Origin: Cafeteria roenbergensis
Lineage: Eukaryota > Sar > Bigyra > Bicosoecida > Cafeteriaceae
NCBI GenBank assembly: GCA_008330645.1
Contig: VLTN01000081.1
Span: 62,001 to 126,000 of the forward strand
DNA length: 64,000 bases
Reading direction: 5' to 3'
The notes beneath the pieces were generated by a model, which saw only the letters and a list, made by a program, of their open reading frames with translations, was not told where the DNA came from and did not search any database. The translations under genes and the position numbers were made by a program. Each line of letters starts with the position of its first letter. Position 1 is the stretch's first letter. Positions 27,660 through 37,388 of this stretch are shown piece by piece.

Positions 27660-28653
27660 GCGTGCGCGCCTGCGACGACGAACGGGCGGGGGAGGAGGGC
27701 CGGGCACGCGGGAGCCGTGGGCGGAGCGGCGGGGGTGGGCTTCGGCCCTCGCAGGCAAGCAGCCCGGGAAAGACTCCGATCGGCGCGCTGCTCGGCCTTC
27801 GGAGCGCTCGGGCGGGCGCCACGCTGCGCCGGACCCGCCAGCGAGCCCGGGCACGCAAGGACCCAGCCAACTGCGGCTCCTCGCGCGGAAGGGCGGCACG
27901 GCCAGCGCCGGCGGAAGCCAAAGCCAGCGAAATGCGGCGCCTGCCGAAGCGAGCCGCGCGCGCCGCTGGTTGAACCCCGCCACCGCGGAGTCCAAGGCGT
28001 CGGCTCCCGACCCAAGTGGCGCTCGGGCGGGCCCCGAGTCCGATCTCACGCTCAAGTCTCGGCCCCTGCGGTCCGAGGATTGCGGGCGCTGTGTCGCGCG
28101 CCGCCGATCTGGGCGAGAGTTCTTAGTCGCCGTTTTCTGTGGGCAGCAGGGCGACGGCTCTGTCCGGCAGTCCGATCGCGGGCTGTCGCCCTCCCGCGCG
28201 TCCCCGGGCGCTCACGCCGCGCCGGAAGCACGGCGTGGGCCTGGTTGGCTTGCACGCAGAGATCTGTGCTGCTGCTGCCGGCTGTGTTTCCCACAGGAAG
28301 TTTCGCACACGGCCAAAACGGTGCCGGGCATCGCAACCTGTGCACTGCAGGCATGCCGCGCGCCTGCTGCGGCGTGCGCGCCGCCGACGCAGCCACAAGC
28401 GCGTGCGCGCCGCCGACGCAGCCACAAGCGCGTGCGCGCCGCCGACGCAGCCACAAGCGCGTGCGCGCCGCCGACGCAGCCACAAGCGCGTGCGCGCCGC
28501 CGACGCAGCCACGAACGGGTGTGTCGAGTTGGTGGCATCCATCCCGCGCAAACAGCACACTCGCAGACCGGTGAGCATCTTAGGGAGGCGGGCGGGGGCG
28601 CTTGGATGGCCGAACGCATGGCAACCACGAATCACAGGCACAAGGCTTCTCCA
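27660..28653. other. Intergenic region with a 29-bp minisatellite
   Basis: 994 bp between the start of the PPC protein gene and the stop of the NOLC1 gene, both minus strand. The minisatellite is at 28374-28511. Frames are open on both strands because of GC content, but none gives a recognisable or protein-like product. Confidence 0.45.
28374..28511. repeat. 29-bp tandem minisatellite, about 5 copies
   Basis: CCGCCGACGCAGCCAC recurs at 28381, 28410, 28439, 28468 and 28497, exactly 29 bp apart, in the unit GTGCGCGCCGCCGACGCAGC + CACAAGCGC. The last copy is partial and diverged. There are no spacers, so this is a plain tandem repeat. Confidence 0.95.
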
Positions 28654-29903
28654 TCAATCCAGCTTCACAGAGTTGACGGCGAAGGAGTCAATGAGGCCTC
28701 CGCGGTAGCCGCCGCGCTTCTTCTTGGTCTTCTCGTGGCGGAAGTCGCGACCGCGCACGGTGAGCAGCTTCTCGCTCGCGCGGTGGCCCCAGCCGTCCTC
28801 GCCGAAAGCGGTCTTGTAGCTGTTGTCTTGCAGCAGCCCGTGGTTGTTGAGGCTGTCCCAGCGGGCCTCGTCCACACGGGAGAACGGCACGTTGGCACCG
28901 GGGCTCTTCTTGCCCTTGCCCCCGCGCTTGCTGGTGGGGGTGTCCTCAGACTGGACCAGGGCGGGGGCGGTCAGGCGGCCGGAAGGGGCGGCCGATGCCG
29001 AAGCGGCCGCGGCCTTGCCCTCGAAGGCCTTCTCGTGCTTCTCTTCGTCGTGCTCCTCGTCGTCCGAGTCACTGTCGGAAGAGTCGCTGTCGGAAGAGTC
29101 GTCGTCAGAGGAGTCCGGATCCGTCGACACGGACGAAACGCTCGAGACGTCGTCAGAGTCGCTCTCCGAGTCGCTGGAATCGCTGGAGTCGCTGGAATCG
29201 CTGGAGTCGCTGGAGTCGCTGGATGCGCTGGGCTTGGCGCGCTTCGCAGGGGGGGGCTCCGCAGCATTGGTGGCTTTCTCAGCAGCGGGCATGGGCTTCT
29301 TCTCAGAGTCGGAGTCGGAGTCGGAGTCGGAGTCGGAGTCCGAGGAGGAGGAGTCCGAGGAGGAGGAGTCCGAGGAGGAGGAGTCCGAAGAGTCGCTGCT
29401 GCCTGCCTTGGTGGTGGCAGGCACTGCAGCGGCAGGCGTAGCGGCGAGCTCATCGGCCGTGCTACAGCTGGACTTGCTCGAGTCCGAGTCCGAGTCCGAG
29501 TCCGAGTCCGAGTCCGAGTCCGAGTCCGAGTCCGAGTCCGAGTCCGAGTCCGACGAGCTAGAGGCCTCGGGCTCCGGGGCGTGTTCCTCGCGAGAGCGCT
29601 TAGCCGCGCGGACCACAGTGTGTGTCTCCCATGCCTTCACCAGCACGCCGTTCGCGGCCGTTCCCTCCTCGACCTGCGCGACACGCGAGCACAGTAGCGA
29701 ACACCGAATTCGCTTGTGGGCGCGATTCCCGCCGGAGGGGGCCGGGGGAGGCACGCGCGGCATCTCGTGAAGGGGCAGAGCCGTTCGTGCAGACTCACGG
29801 TCACGTCCGTCTCGCGAAGGAACGCCTTCTGGGTCTTGGCGTACTTGTTCTCCAGGATGAAGCCGAGCACAGCCTGCCGGAGAGCGGGGTTTGCCTGAGC
29901 CAT
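28654..29903 (-). CDS. NOLC1: Nopp140/NOLC1 (SRP40) nucleolar phosphoprotein
   Basis: Two exons, 29799-29903 and 28654-29673, with a 125-bp phase-0 intron (GTGAGT to GCGCAG); 374 residues. Exon 1 encodes a LisH-type helix pair (ALRQAVLGFILENKYAKTQ), as at the start of Nopp140. The middle is a long Ser/Asp/Glu-rich, CK2-type region with basic, Ala/Lys-rich breaks. The last ~75 residues are the SRP40 C-terminal domain: PFSRVDEARWDSLNNHGL, then DNSYKTAFGEDGWGHRASEK, then FRHEKTKKKRGGYRGG and NSVKLD at the very end. The family chaperones box C/D and H/ACA snoRNPs between nucleolus and Cajal bodies. Human NOLC1 is about 700 residues; the shorter length reflects fewer acidic/basic repeats. It is divergent from the PX kinase gene. 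Confidence 0.95.
29480..29551 (-). repeat. (GAGTCC)12 hexamer repeat encoding Ser-Asp
   Basis: Twelve perfect GAGTCC copies on the plus strand, encoding (SD)n in the acidic part of NOLC1. It is in frame, so copy-number change would only alter the length of the acidic tract. Confidence 0.95.
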
Positions 29904-30348
29904 GGCGAGCGGCTGGAGCAGGGTGCCGCGGCAGCGGCAGCCAGCGCGATTTTGCTGCGGGGCAGAGCCGCAGCCGAGTCTGTCTCGATGGCCCCCGCTG
30001 CCTCGCTGACTGGCCCTGTGCGGGCGCCCACGCGCCAGAACCGGCCGCACAGTCGGGCCTCTGACCCTGGTCGGGCGCGATTGGCCGCCCCCGCGGAGTA
30101 GCGACATGCGCGAGGGCGGCCCCGCCCGATTTCGAGACTCCGAGGCGCCGCAGCAACCCTGCAGAGCAAGTCGGCAGCCAGCGCACGAACTGAGAGCCCA
30201 GTTCGCCCGTGAGTTGGCCGCGGCCAGTGCACCTCCGCGGCCGCGAGCGCCGGCCTCGCCCTTGCCTCCGCCTCCCGCTAGGGCCCGGCGACTTTCCCTT
30301 GGGCGCGTGCCTCCCGGAAGGTTTCAGGCGTGCTCCGGAGCGAGCGCC
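29904..30348. promoter_or_regulatory. Divergent promoter region (NOLC1 / PX kinase)
   Basis: 445 bp between the two divergent start codons. No clear TATA-like element was found. Nothing coding is seen in it. Confidence 0.4.
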
Positions 30349-32638
30349 ATGGCGGCCTCCGCTGAGCCGGCCGTGCCGTCCCAGCACATCAGCCAGTGCA
30401 CCATTCCCTCGTGCATGACCCGCTACGAGGATGAGGTCGGCAAGCGGCGCAAGTACACAGCGTTCATGGTTGAGGTGCGGACCCATGGCGGTCTGACCTG
30501 GGCGACGGAGCGCAGGTACAGGCAGTTTCACAACCTCAACAAGGTGAGCGCGAGCGTGGCCGCGCGCGAACCAGTCGCACAGGCCGCCCCCGTGGCTTGC
30601 CCGGGGGGGGCACCCGCGGCAGCCACCAATACGGGGCAAGTTTTGCCCGGGTCGGCGGCCTCGCGGCGCCTGCCGGGCACGCAGCCGCCCGCTGTGCCGG
30701 GCAGAGGACGGCGGAGCGTCTCCGGCGCTGGCGGGGATCTGGGTGCTTGCCGCGCGCTCGCGCCCTTGTGCCCGGTGCGCTGCCCCCGCCCGGCCGGCAT
30801 CGGGGCCAGCTCCGGCGTTGGCGCGGATCCCCCCGCGCTGCCTGGCACCCGCGGCCGGCGCGCAGACTCGTTGTGGGCATGCAGCCTGCCGGTCTGTCCG
30901 CTGGGGCGCGCGTCTCGCCGCGCGTGCTGGCGGCTGTCCCTCACGCCCCGGGCGGCTGTCGGCTCCCTTTCTCTACGCCCCCCCTCCCCCTCCTGGAGCG
31001 CCCCCGGCGACTCTGCAACTCCCTCGCGGCGTCCCTGTCTTGCTTCCCGTTCTCCCGCTGCAGATTTTGAAGAAGCGCTACGCGGAGCTTCAGCTTTTCA
31101 AGTTCCCAGGCAAGAAATGGTTCTCCTCCTTCGCCACAGCCACCATCGAGCGTCGCCGTCGCGTGTTCGAGCAGTACCTGCAAGAGCTGCTTTGCCTGCA
31201 GCCCCGTCCCACGGAGCTGAACGTGTTCTTGGAAATCCCGTCGCACGTTTGGGGAGCTGGCGGCCCGGCTCCGCGCATCGCGGCCGCCATTTTGGGGCCC
31301 GAGGCCGCTGCCGCGGCCATGGCAGCCGGCACAACTGGCAGTGGTGCCGACGTGGCTTCGGGTGCGGGGTCCGCCGCAAGCGCCGCGTCCGCCGCGGCAA
31401 GCGCCGCGCGCGCCGCATCCGCTGCCGAGTCCCATGCCGCCACTCTGGAGCGCATTCGGGCGGGAGGCATCACGGTGGAGGACTTTGAGCTGCTGCGCGT
31501 GCTGGGAAAGGGCTCCTTTGGCAAGGTCTTCCTCGTCCGCCTCGGCGTCACCGGGGCCATTTACGCCATGAAGGTGCTGAAGAAGAGCGAAGTTGTGCGC
31601 CGGCGCCAGGTGGAGCACACCAAAGCCGAGCGGCGCATCATGGGCGGCGTCGATCACTCCTGCATCGTCTCCCTTCGCTTCGCCTTTCAGTCCGCCGACA
31701 AGCTCTACATGGTCACGGACTACTGCCGCGGCGGCGAGCTCTTCTTCCACCTCAAGAAGATGCGCACCTTCCCGGAGGACATGGTCCGCTTCTATGCGGC
31801 GGAGCTCGTTCTTGCCCTCTCTCACCTGCACTCCGTTGACGTCGTCTACCGCGACCTCAAGCCTGAGAACGTGCTGCTCGACGAGGAGGGGCACATCAAG
31901 ATCACGGACTTCGGACTGAGCAAGGACGAGGTGGCAGACTCCAACGGCGCGACCACCTTCTGTGGCACGCCCGAGTACCTCGCCCCCGAGATGCTGATCA
32001 ACAGGAAGACCCGCAAGGGCTACGGCAAGGCCGTCGACTGGTGGAGCCTCGGCACGCTCGTCTTCGAGATGCTGACCGGATGGCCCCCCTTTTACGACAA
32101 GAGCCTCCGCCGCATGTGCGAGCAGATCCTCCGCGCCGACCTGCGCTTCCCTCCCGGCTGCGCTGCAAGCGCCGAGGCCCGCGACCTCATCCGCCAGCTG
32201 CTCCGCCGCGACCCCTTGAGGCGCCTGGGCAGCGGTGCAGGCGGCGCCGACGAGATCCGCGCTCACCCCTTCTTCGCGTCCATGGACTGGGACGCCCTGG
32301 CCAGCCGCGAGCTCAAGCCCCCCTTCTGCCCCCGCGTGGAGTCGGACACGGACATTGCCAACTTCGACACCACATTCACCGCGGAGCCCGCAGTTCTCAC
32401 GCCACCCGCGCCCACTGACCTCGCGGCTGGTGCTGCTGACTTTGGAGACTTTACCTTCGCCGATCGCGACCACGTCATGACGGGCGACGACGACGACGAG
32501 CCGGACTCCGGCTACGCTGCCGCCGCGGCGGAGCTGGGCAGCGCCATTGACGCTGCTGTAGACGGCGCTGCAGCCGCAGTCGACGCCGAAGGGGACGCGG
32601 CTGCGGCTGGGGCCGCGGGCTCGGCCGGGGCCCACTGA
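30349..32638 (+). CDS. PX-domain AGC-family Ser/Thr kinase (SGK3/CISK-like)
   Basis: Exons 30349-30543 and 31064-32638; 589 residues. The intron splits the PX domain: RRYRQFHNLNK ends exon 1 and ILKKRYAELQLFKFPGKKW begins exon 2. An Ala-rich linker (~125-195) leads to the kinase domain (~205-465): glycine loop GKGSFGKV, Lys in YAMKVLKK (~234), YRDLKPEN (~328), DFGLS (~347), T-loop TFCGTPEYLAPE (~367). A C-terminal AGC tail follows with the hydrophobic motif FGDFTF (~525), whose threonine would be the TORC2-type site. All catalytic residues are present. The family binds PI3P through PX on endosomes and is activated by PDK1 and TORC2; that regulation is inferred from the motifs. An acidic, Ala-rich tail ends the protein. 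Confidence 0.93.
30544..31063 (+). other. 520-bp intron of the PX kinase gene
   Basis: The longest intron I placed in the window. It is phase 0 and runs from GTGAGC to CCGCTGCAG. It contains a G8 run at 30603-30610 and no recognisable nested gene. Confidence 0.85.
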
Positions 32639-33266
32639 GAGACGCCCCGCGCTTGCGCGGCGAGCCCCCAGCTGCTTCTTCGTTCCCACCACGCCCCACA
32701 GCGTCCCTCGGCCTGCGGCGCGCGGCAGGGCTGGCCCTAGGCACTGCCCTGTTGCTGCCTCCAGGCGACGGCCTCTGAAGGGATGCGATCGGTTGAAGCT
32801 GGGGGTTGCAGGGGGCCCGCGAACGAGCGCGCCTGTTTGCGACGCGCATGCCCCCGTTCCGTTAATCTTGGCCAACAGCGTGCCAGGGAGCCTGGCACGA
32901 GCTGTCCAATGGTGTCAGCGCGACGCCGATGCCGCGACCGAGCCCTGGCGGCCGGCCGGCCGACTGAGAGCCGATGTTCTTCTCGTGGCTGCTCCGCTCG
33001 TGCGTGTCGGAGGAGCGCCACGGTGTGCTGCGCCGAGATTCTGATGACTTGCGTTCCGCCCGAGCCAGCGCGCCCAAGCGATACCTGGCGTGTTCCAGCT
33101 TGGGGCGCAGTTCGTGCGCCGAGCCCCAGTCTACGAAGCCCGCGAGCAAGGTCCGCATATATTTGCGAACTCGCGAAATATCGCCGCGCAAGCAGCGACT
33201 GCCATGCACCCAGCCCGCGCGGGGTGGGTGGGGAAGGGGTTCGCCACAGGCACATAGCCGCTAGTG
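32639..33266. other. Intergenic region with AT-rich candidate core promoter
   Basis: 628 bp between two plus-strand genes. About 85-110 bp before the downstream ATG is the most AT-rich patch of the region, CATATATTTGCG then GCGAAATATCGCC (33156-33184), a candidate TATA-type promoter for the secreted protein gene. Nothing coding is seen. Confidence 0.45.
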
Positions 33267-34559
33267 ATGGGGAGGCTGGCGGGGACTGCTGCTGCGGCTG
33301 TTGCGGCTCTGTTGGCAAGCGCGGACAGCTCGGCGGTCCAGCTCCCCGCGCTCGACGCGCTGTGGCAGCCGCCGAACCACTCCGTGGACTTGCCGCAGCG
33401 CGCCTGGCTTGGCGGGGACTCGGACTGGAGCATTCCTCTCGGGAACGGGTCGTCCCTCTGGCTGTTCGGGGACACACTTGTCGGGCCCTGGAACGCCCGT
33501 CTGAATCAGCGAGTTGCAGCTGGCGCCGCCATGCCCCACGGCACGCTGGCGCGAGTGGACGCCGACGCCAAGTCTGGCGCGGTGCGCGCGACCAAGTTCT
33601 GGAACTCGAGCTCGCAGGAAGCGGTTCCGACTGCGTGGTTCGTGCCGAACCCGAAAAGCGTGCCTGGCGGCGGCAACGACTTCCTCTGGACGACTGCGGG
33701 CGTAGCACTGCCGGGCAACGGGCCACCAGGACTGGCGATTCTGTGTCCGCGAGTCCGAGCATCATCGAAGGCGCCAGGCCCGTTTGCGTTCCAGGTCGTC
33801 AGGACGACGGTTGTCCACGTGCCGAACGCGAGCGGCCACCCGCGCGAGTGGGAGTACTCCACTTGCGACTTGCCAGGCACCGGCAGCGATGCCGGGCTCT
33901 TCTGGCACACCGCCGCGTGGCTGGGCACCGAGCCGGGCATCGCGGCCTCCGGGCTTGATGGGGTGGTGTCGCTGCTGGGCCAGACGTCCTCCGCGGCGGT
34001 TCTGCTGAGGCTGCCGCTGGACTCGCTGCTGCAGTGCGTCTTCGACGGGGGGTCGGTGTGGGCGTCCGGCGGGCGTGGGTGGGTGCCTCTGGGGCCCTCG
34101 CCCTCGCCGCCGCGGGCCGAGGACCTCGCGCCCGTGTTTGAGCCTGCCGAGAGCGAGGCGACCATCGCCCCACGGCCTCCTTGCGCAGGCGGCGGGTTCT
34201 TCTCCATGTGGATCCCCTTTGGGTCGGCTCGCGTAAGAGTGCGAGTTGCGGCGTCCCCAACGGGCCCGTGGGCCGAGGACGCCTCTGCTGGGTTCAGCCT
34301 GCCGTTTCCCGCCAACGATACTGCCCGGTTCTTCTCCTATGCAGCCAAGGCGCATTCGGGAATGGGGGCAGCGCACGAAGGGCCCTGTGGCAGCGTTGTG
34401 TCCGTTGTGACCAACGCTTTCAACGGAACAGCTCTGTTCGACCCCGGCATGGGCCGGCGGCTCTATGTGCCGACCATGTGGCGCATTGAGTGGGCCCGCG
34501 CCGGACCCGGTGGGGCTTCTGCCAGGCGGGCGCAGGGGAGCCTGCCGGCCCCTCCCTAG
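33267..34559 (+). CDS. Secreted protein, possible beta-propeller (DUF4185/glycosidase-like)
   Basis: 430 residues from the ATG at 33267; a signal peptide is evident (MGRLAGTAAAAVAALLASADS). The early motif DWSIPLGNGSSLWLFGDTLV is typical of the first blade of five-bladed propeller, glycosidase-like families such as DUF4185 (W-L-F-G-D-T). Later blades may be marked by NDFLWTTAGV, GLFWHTAAWLG and FFSMWIPFG. The last ~130 residues include PTGPW and the run VVSVVTNAFNGTALFD. I cannot identify a catalytic acid with confidence. A secreted or lysosomal carbohydrate-active role is plausible; there is no membrane anchor. It converges on the acid phosphatase gene. Confidence 0.65.
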   Translation: MGRLAGTAAAAVAALLASADSSAVQLPALDALWQPPNHSVDLPQRAWLGGDSDWSIPLGNGSSLWLFGDTLVGPWNARLNQRVAAGAAMPHGTLARVDADAKSGAVRATKFWNSSSQEAVPTAWFVPNPKSVPGGGNDFLWTTAGVALPGNGPPGLAILCPRVRASSKAPGPFAFQVVRTTVVHVPNASGHPREWEYSTCDLPGTGSDAGLFWHTAAWLGTEPGIAASGLDGVVSLLGQTSSAAVLLRLPLDSLLQCVFDGGSVWASGGRGWVPLGPSPSPPRAEDLAPVFEPAESEATIAPRPPCAGGGFFSMWIPFGSARVRVRVAASPTGPWAEDASAGFSLPFPANDTARFFSYAAKAHSGMGAAHEGPCGSVVSVVTNAFNGTALFDPGMGRRLYVPTMWRIEWARAGPGGASARRAQGSLPAPP

Positions 34560-34987
34560 CGTGCGCCCGCCTGCGCCCCGAGGGTGCGTGGCGCGGCCCT
34601 GCCGCCGCCGCAAGGCTGCTGCACTGATTCAGCCCGCCTCCCCCGCCCAGTGCCCTGCTTGCGCTGTGGGGGGTGTGATGCCTGGGTGTGCAGCGAGTGT
34701 GTGATTGCATGTGTGGTGCAGCCAGGGGCTTGCAGTGGGGTGGTGAGGTTGGCCATGCGGCCATGGCGGCGAGCGCACGCACTATGCAAACAGAGCGCCA
34801 TGTGCACACCCCGAGATTGGAGCCCCTCTGTGCGCGCTCGCGAAGAGGCCTGCTGCGAAAGCCCTGATTCAGCCCACGCGCCAGGGTGGGAACAAAGACT
34901 GTGGCGGTGCGTGCGAACCCGAAGCGGCAGGCGGAGACTCGGAGGGGCGGGGAGTGGGGGTTGTGAGCCTCGGGTGGGCGAGGTTTC
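34560..34987. other. Convergent intergenic region
   Basis: 428 bp between converging stops. Slightly TG-rich near 34660-34720; I see no gene or clear repeat. Confidence 0.5.
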
Positions 34988-36526
34988 TCAGAAGAGCAGG
35001 GTTGCGGTGTCCATGGTCGCGGGACCGCGGCGCTCCTCGGGGCGGCAGCTCCGCACGATGAGGACGGCGGCGATGGATCCGAGGACGAGGCCGCCGATGC
35101 CAGAGCCGACCGTGGCGCCGATCTGCTCGCCCGACCACTGGGCAGGGGCGGGGGACGGGGAGGCCGACGGTGCGGGCGGGAGGGGGGTAGGGGAGGGAGA
35201 GGGCAGGGCGCAGTCCGTCTTCCAGGTGTCCCCGGGCATGCTGACGGGGGCGTAGCCGGCCACGAAGTCGCTGACGATGCAGCTGCCAGCGGGGATGGCG
35301 CCGGACTGAATGAGGTTCGCCGACTTGATGCGGGTGGAGCAGGCCATGGTGATGGCCTGCTCGGGACCGAAGGCGCCGTTTCCGGTTGTCTGGTTGGTGT
35401 TGTAGAAGCCGCGCACCGCGTGGAGGTCCTCCGGGGAGGCGGAGAGGGCGGGGGCGCCGCCGCGCACGGCGTGAGCGTTGAACTGCTTGACCGGAATCAG
35501 CTCAAGCGCCACGGAGCTGGCGTAGGGAGGGTGCACGCCGTCGTAGGCGCCGAGAGCCTGCAGGAGCGCCACGATGGTGGCATCGTGGGCGGAGTAGCCC
35601 CAGAACCGCGGTCCGTAGGCCACGTCGTCGCGGGAGCGGTCGGGCTTGGGGAAGGACTGGGGGTTCCAGCCGGGCTGCGTGTTGTTGTTCACGGCGGCAA
35701 CGAAGCGAGCAGAAAACTCGGCCACAAGGCGGCCCGCTGCCAGGCGCTGCTGCGTCTCCGAGGCGAAGAGGTGGGCGAGGGTGAAGTCGGCGATCTCCTG
35801 GATCTCCCTGAGAAGAGTGGCGTTGTTCAGGGCCGGGATCAGGGCGTAGTCGTGGGCCATCTCGCACACGAGCAGATCCCAAATGGCGTACATTGCACCG
35901 ATGGTCGTCTGGTCGTCGGAAAGTCCGGTGACGTTCTGGATCAGCGGGCGGATGTTGCCCCAGCGCGCCGACACGCTCTCCCACTCCTTCAGATGCATCT
36001 TCTGCTCCGCAACATCAGCGGCGGCGATGGCGGGGCAAGCAGTCGCGTCGTAAGCAAGCAGGAGCGTGTCCTGGGACTGCTGGACGGTGTGCTCCGGGAC
36101 GGGCTGGAGGCGGTCCGGGGTGAGGCCGTTCTTGCCGTCCTTGGTCTTCGGGCCCGAGCCAGGGGGGTACAGGCCCTGCATGACGGCCTGGGCGGTCATG
36201 AGCGTCCTGTCGAAATCAGACGACCGGACCGTGATGTCCGTGCGCGTGTAGTTGGGCCGGATGAGGCCGCCGGAGTAGCGCGCCCGAAGCGCCTTCCCGA
36301 GCTCCAAGCCGAGGTCCATGCCCTCCGCGGTCAGCATGCCGAAGCCCTGGGGCCAGCGCTCCGCGCACAGCTCCTCCGTGGCCGGGAAGCACTCCACCGG
36401 GCTGCGGTCTCCGTGCCGCCACATGACGAGCGCAAGCTCAACATCGGAGACTGGAGCAGCTGCCGAGATCGAGGAAAGGGCGGCCAACGCAAGCGCGCTG
36501 GCGCACGCAGCCCACGAGCCACGCAT
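34988..36526 (-). CDS. Membrane-anchored histidine acid phosphatase
   Basis: 512 residues from the ATG at 36526. A signal peptide (MRGSWAACASALALAALS) is followed by the histidine phosphatase signature in ALVMWRHGDRSPVE (nucleophile His in RHGDRSP) and, far downstream, the catalytic HD pair in WGYSAHDATIVALLQ. VRSSDFDRTLMTAQAVMQG is the conserved arginine-containing second block. The C-terminus has a Pro/Ser stalk (SPSPTPLPPAPSASPSPAPA), one membrane helix (GSGIGGLVLGSIAAVLIV) and a short cytosolic tail. This is the architecture of lysosomal/prostatic acid phosphatases (clade 2), which hydrolyse phosphomonoesters at acid pH. All catalytic residues seem to be kept. Lysosome versus cell surface cannot be decided from sequence. 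Confidence 0.92.
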   Translation of the reverse strand: MRGSWAACASALALAALSSISAAAPVSDVELALVMWRHGDRSPVECFPATEELCAERWPQGFGMLTAEGMDLGLELGKALRARYSGGLIRPNYTRTDITVRSSDFDRTLMTAQAVMQGLYPPGSGPKTKDGKNGLTPDRLQPVPEHTVQQSQDTLLLAYDATACPAIAAADVAEQKMHLKEWESVSARWGNIRPLIQNVTGLSDDQTTIGAMYAIWDLLVCEMAHDYALIPALNNATLLREIQEIADFTLAHLFASETQQRLAAGRLVAEFSARFVAAVNNNTQPGWNPQSFPKPDRSRDDVAYGPRFWGYSAHDATIVALLQALGAYDGVHPPYASSVALELIPVKQFNAHAVRGGAPALSASPEDLHAVRGFYNTNQTTGNGAFGPEQAITMACSTRIKSANLIQSGAIPAGSCIVSDFVAGYAPVSMPGDTWKTDCALPSPSPTPLPPAPSASPSPAPAQWSGEQIGATVGSGIGGLVLGSIAAVLIVRSCRPEERRGPATMDTATLLF

Positions 36527-37388
36527 TCTGGCAAAAGTACTTCGCGGCCAGGTAGCTGGGGGCGCGAATGCGGCGGGCACAGGCTCCTGTGGCGCGCGCA
36601 CGAGTGCGCGACGGGCCGCAGTGCAACTTTGAGCCGCCGGGGCGCAGAGCCCACGTCGGGACGCGCAGACGCTTCCGGGTACTTTCCGCGGACCGCCTGC
36701 GCACCGCGCACACGACTGCTCCGGGCCTCGCAGGGCGCTGGTCTGGGGGACGGGGACCCTGGCTCTCGCCAGCTCCACAATGGGCGCCTCCCCCGTTCCC
36801 CGGGCCCCGTGCGGTGGCGCGGCAAGCTGGGCGCAACCGCCCGACGAGTGGCGCACGGCGCCAGCGAAACCCACAGCAAGCCTTGCCATACCCAGCGCAT
36901 GGCTCGCGGCTTTGCACGCCGCAACGCTCAAACTGACAGGCGAGGGGGGCAGCTTGTGTGGCTCAGCTTTGCATTCGTCCAAGCACCTCAGGCTTGGAGC
37001 ACTCGCTCATGATTGCTGCCTCCTTCAAAAGGTTTGGGGCGGGGGAAGGGCGAGGCAGGTGGGAGGCCTCGTTTGACCATCTCCGCAAGGACGCTACTAC
37101 GCAGCTGTGTGGCCGGTCACGCATCGCTGGCCCTCGTGAATTCCTTTTGCCGCCTAGGCGCCCCAAGCAGGCAGCGCCCTGCGAGCGCTTCTGCTGCGGC
37201 GTCGAGGCCTCGTGTCCCGCTTCAGGCTGGATGCGTAATGGCTGTCGCAATCGGAGCCCAGCGTGTTTGCTGTGGCGCGAAACCGAACGTTGAGAAACCA
37301 GATTCGCATTCCCGGTTCTCTCACGCACAATCGCTGACGCACACAGAAGGCGGGCAGGTCCAAGGGAAGAGCACTGAGTCCCCAAGTC
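36527..37388. other. Intergenic region, nothing recognised
   Basis: 862 bp between the acid phosphatase ATG and the stop of the next minus-strand gene. It should contain the phosphatase promoter. No splice-consistent exon, repeat or RNA gene was recognised. Confidence 0.45.

Noticed and set aside
28374-28511. CRISPR-like array
   Set aside because: Repeats are directly adjacent with no spacers and the genome is eukaryotic; it is a minisatellite.
30106-30348. Upstream start for the PX kinase
   Set aside because: The ATG at 30349 is followed directly by PX-like sequence; upstream residues are leader-like and lie in the divergent promoter region.
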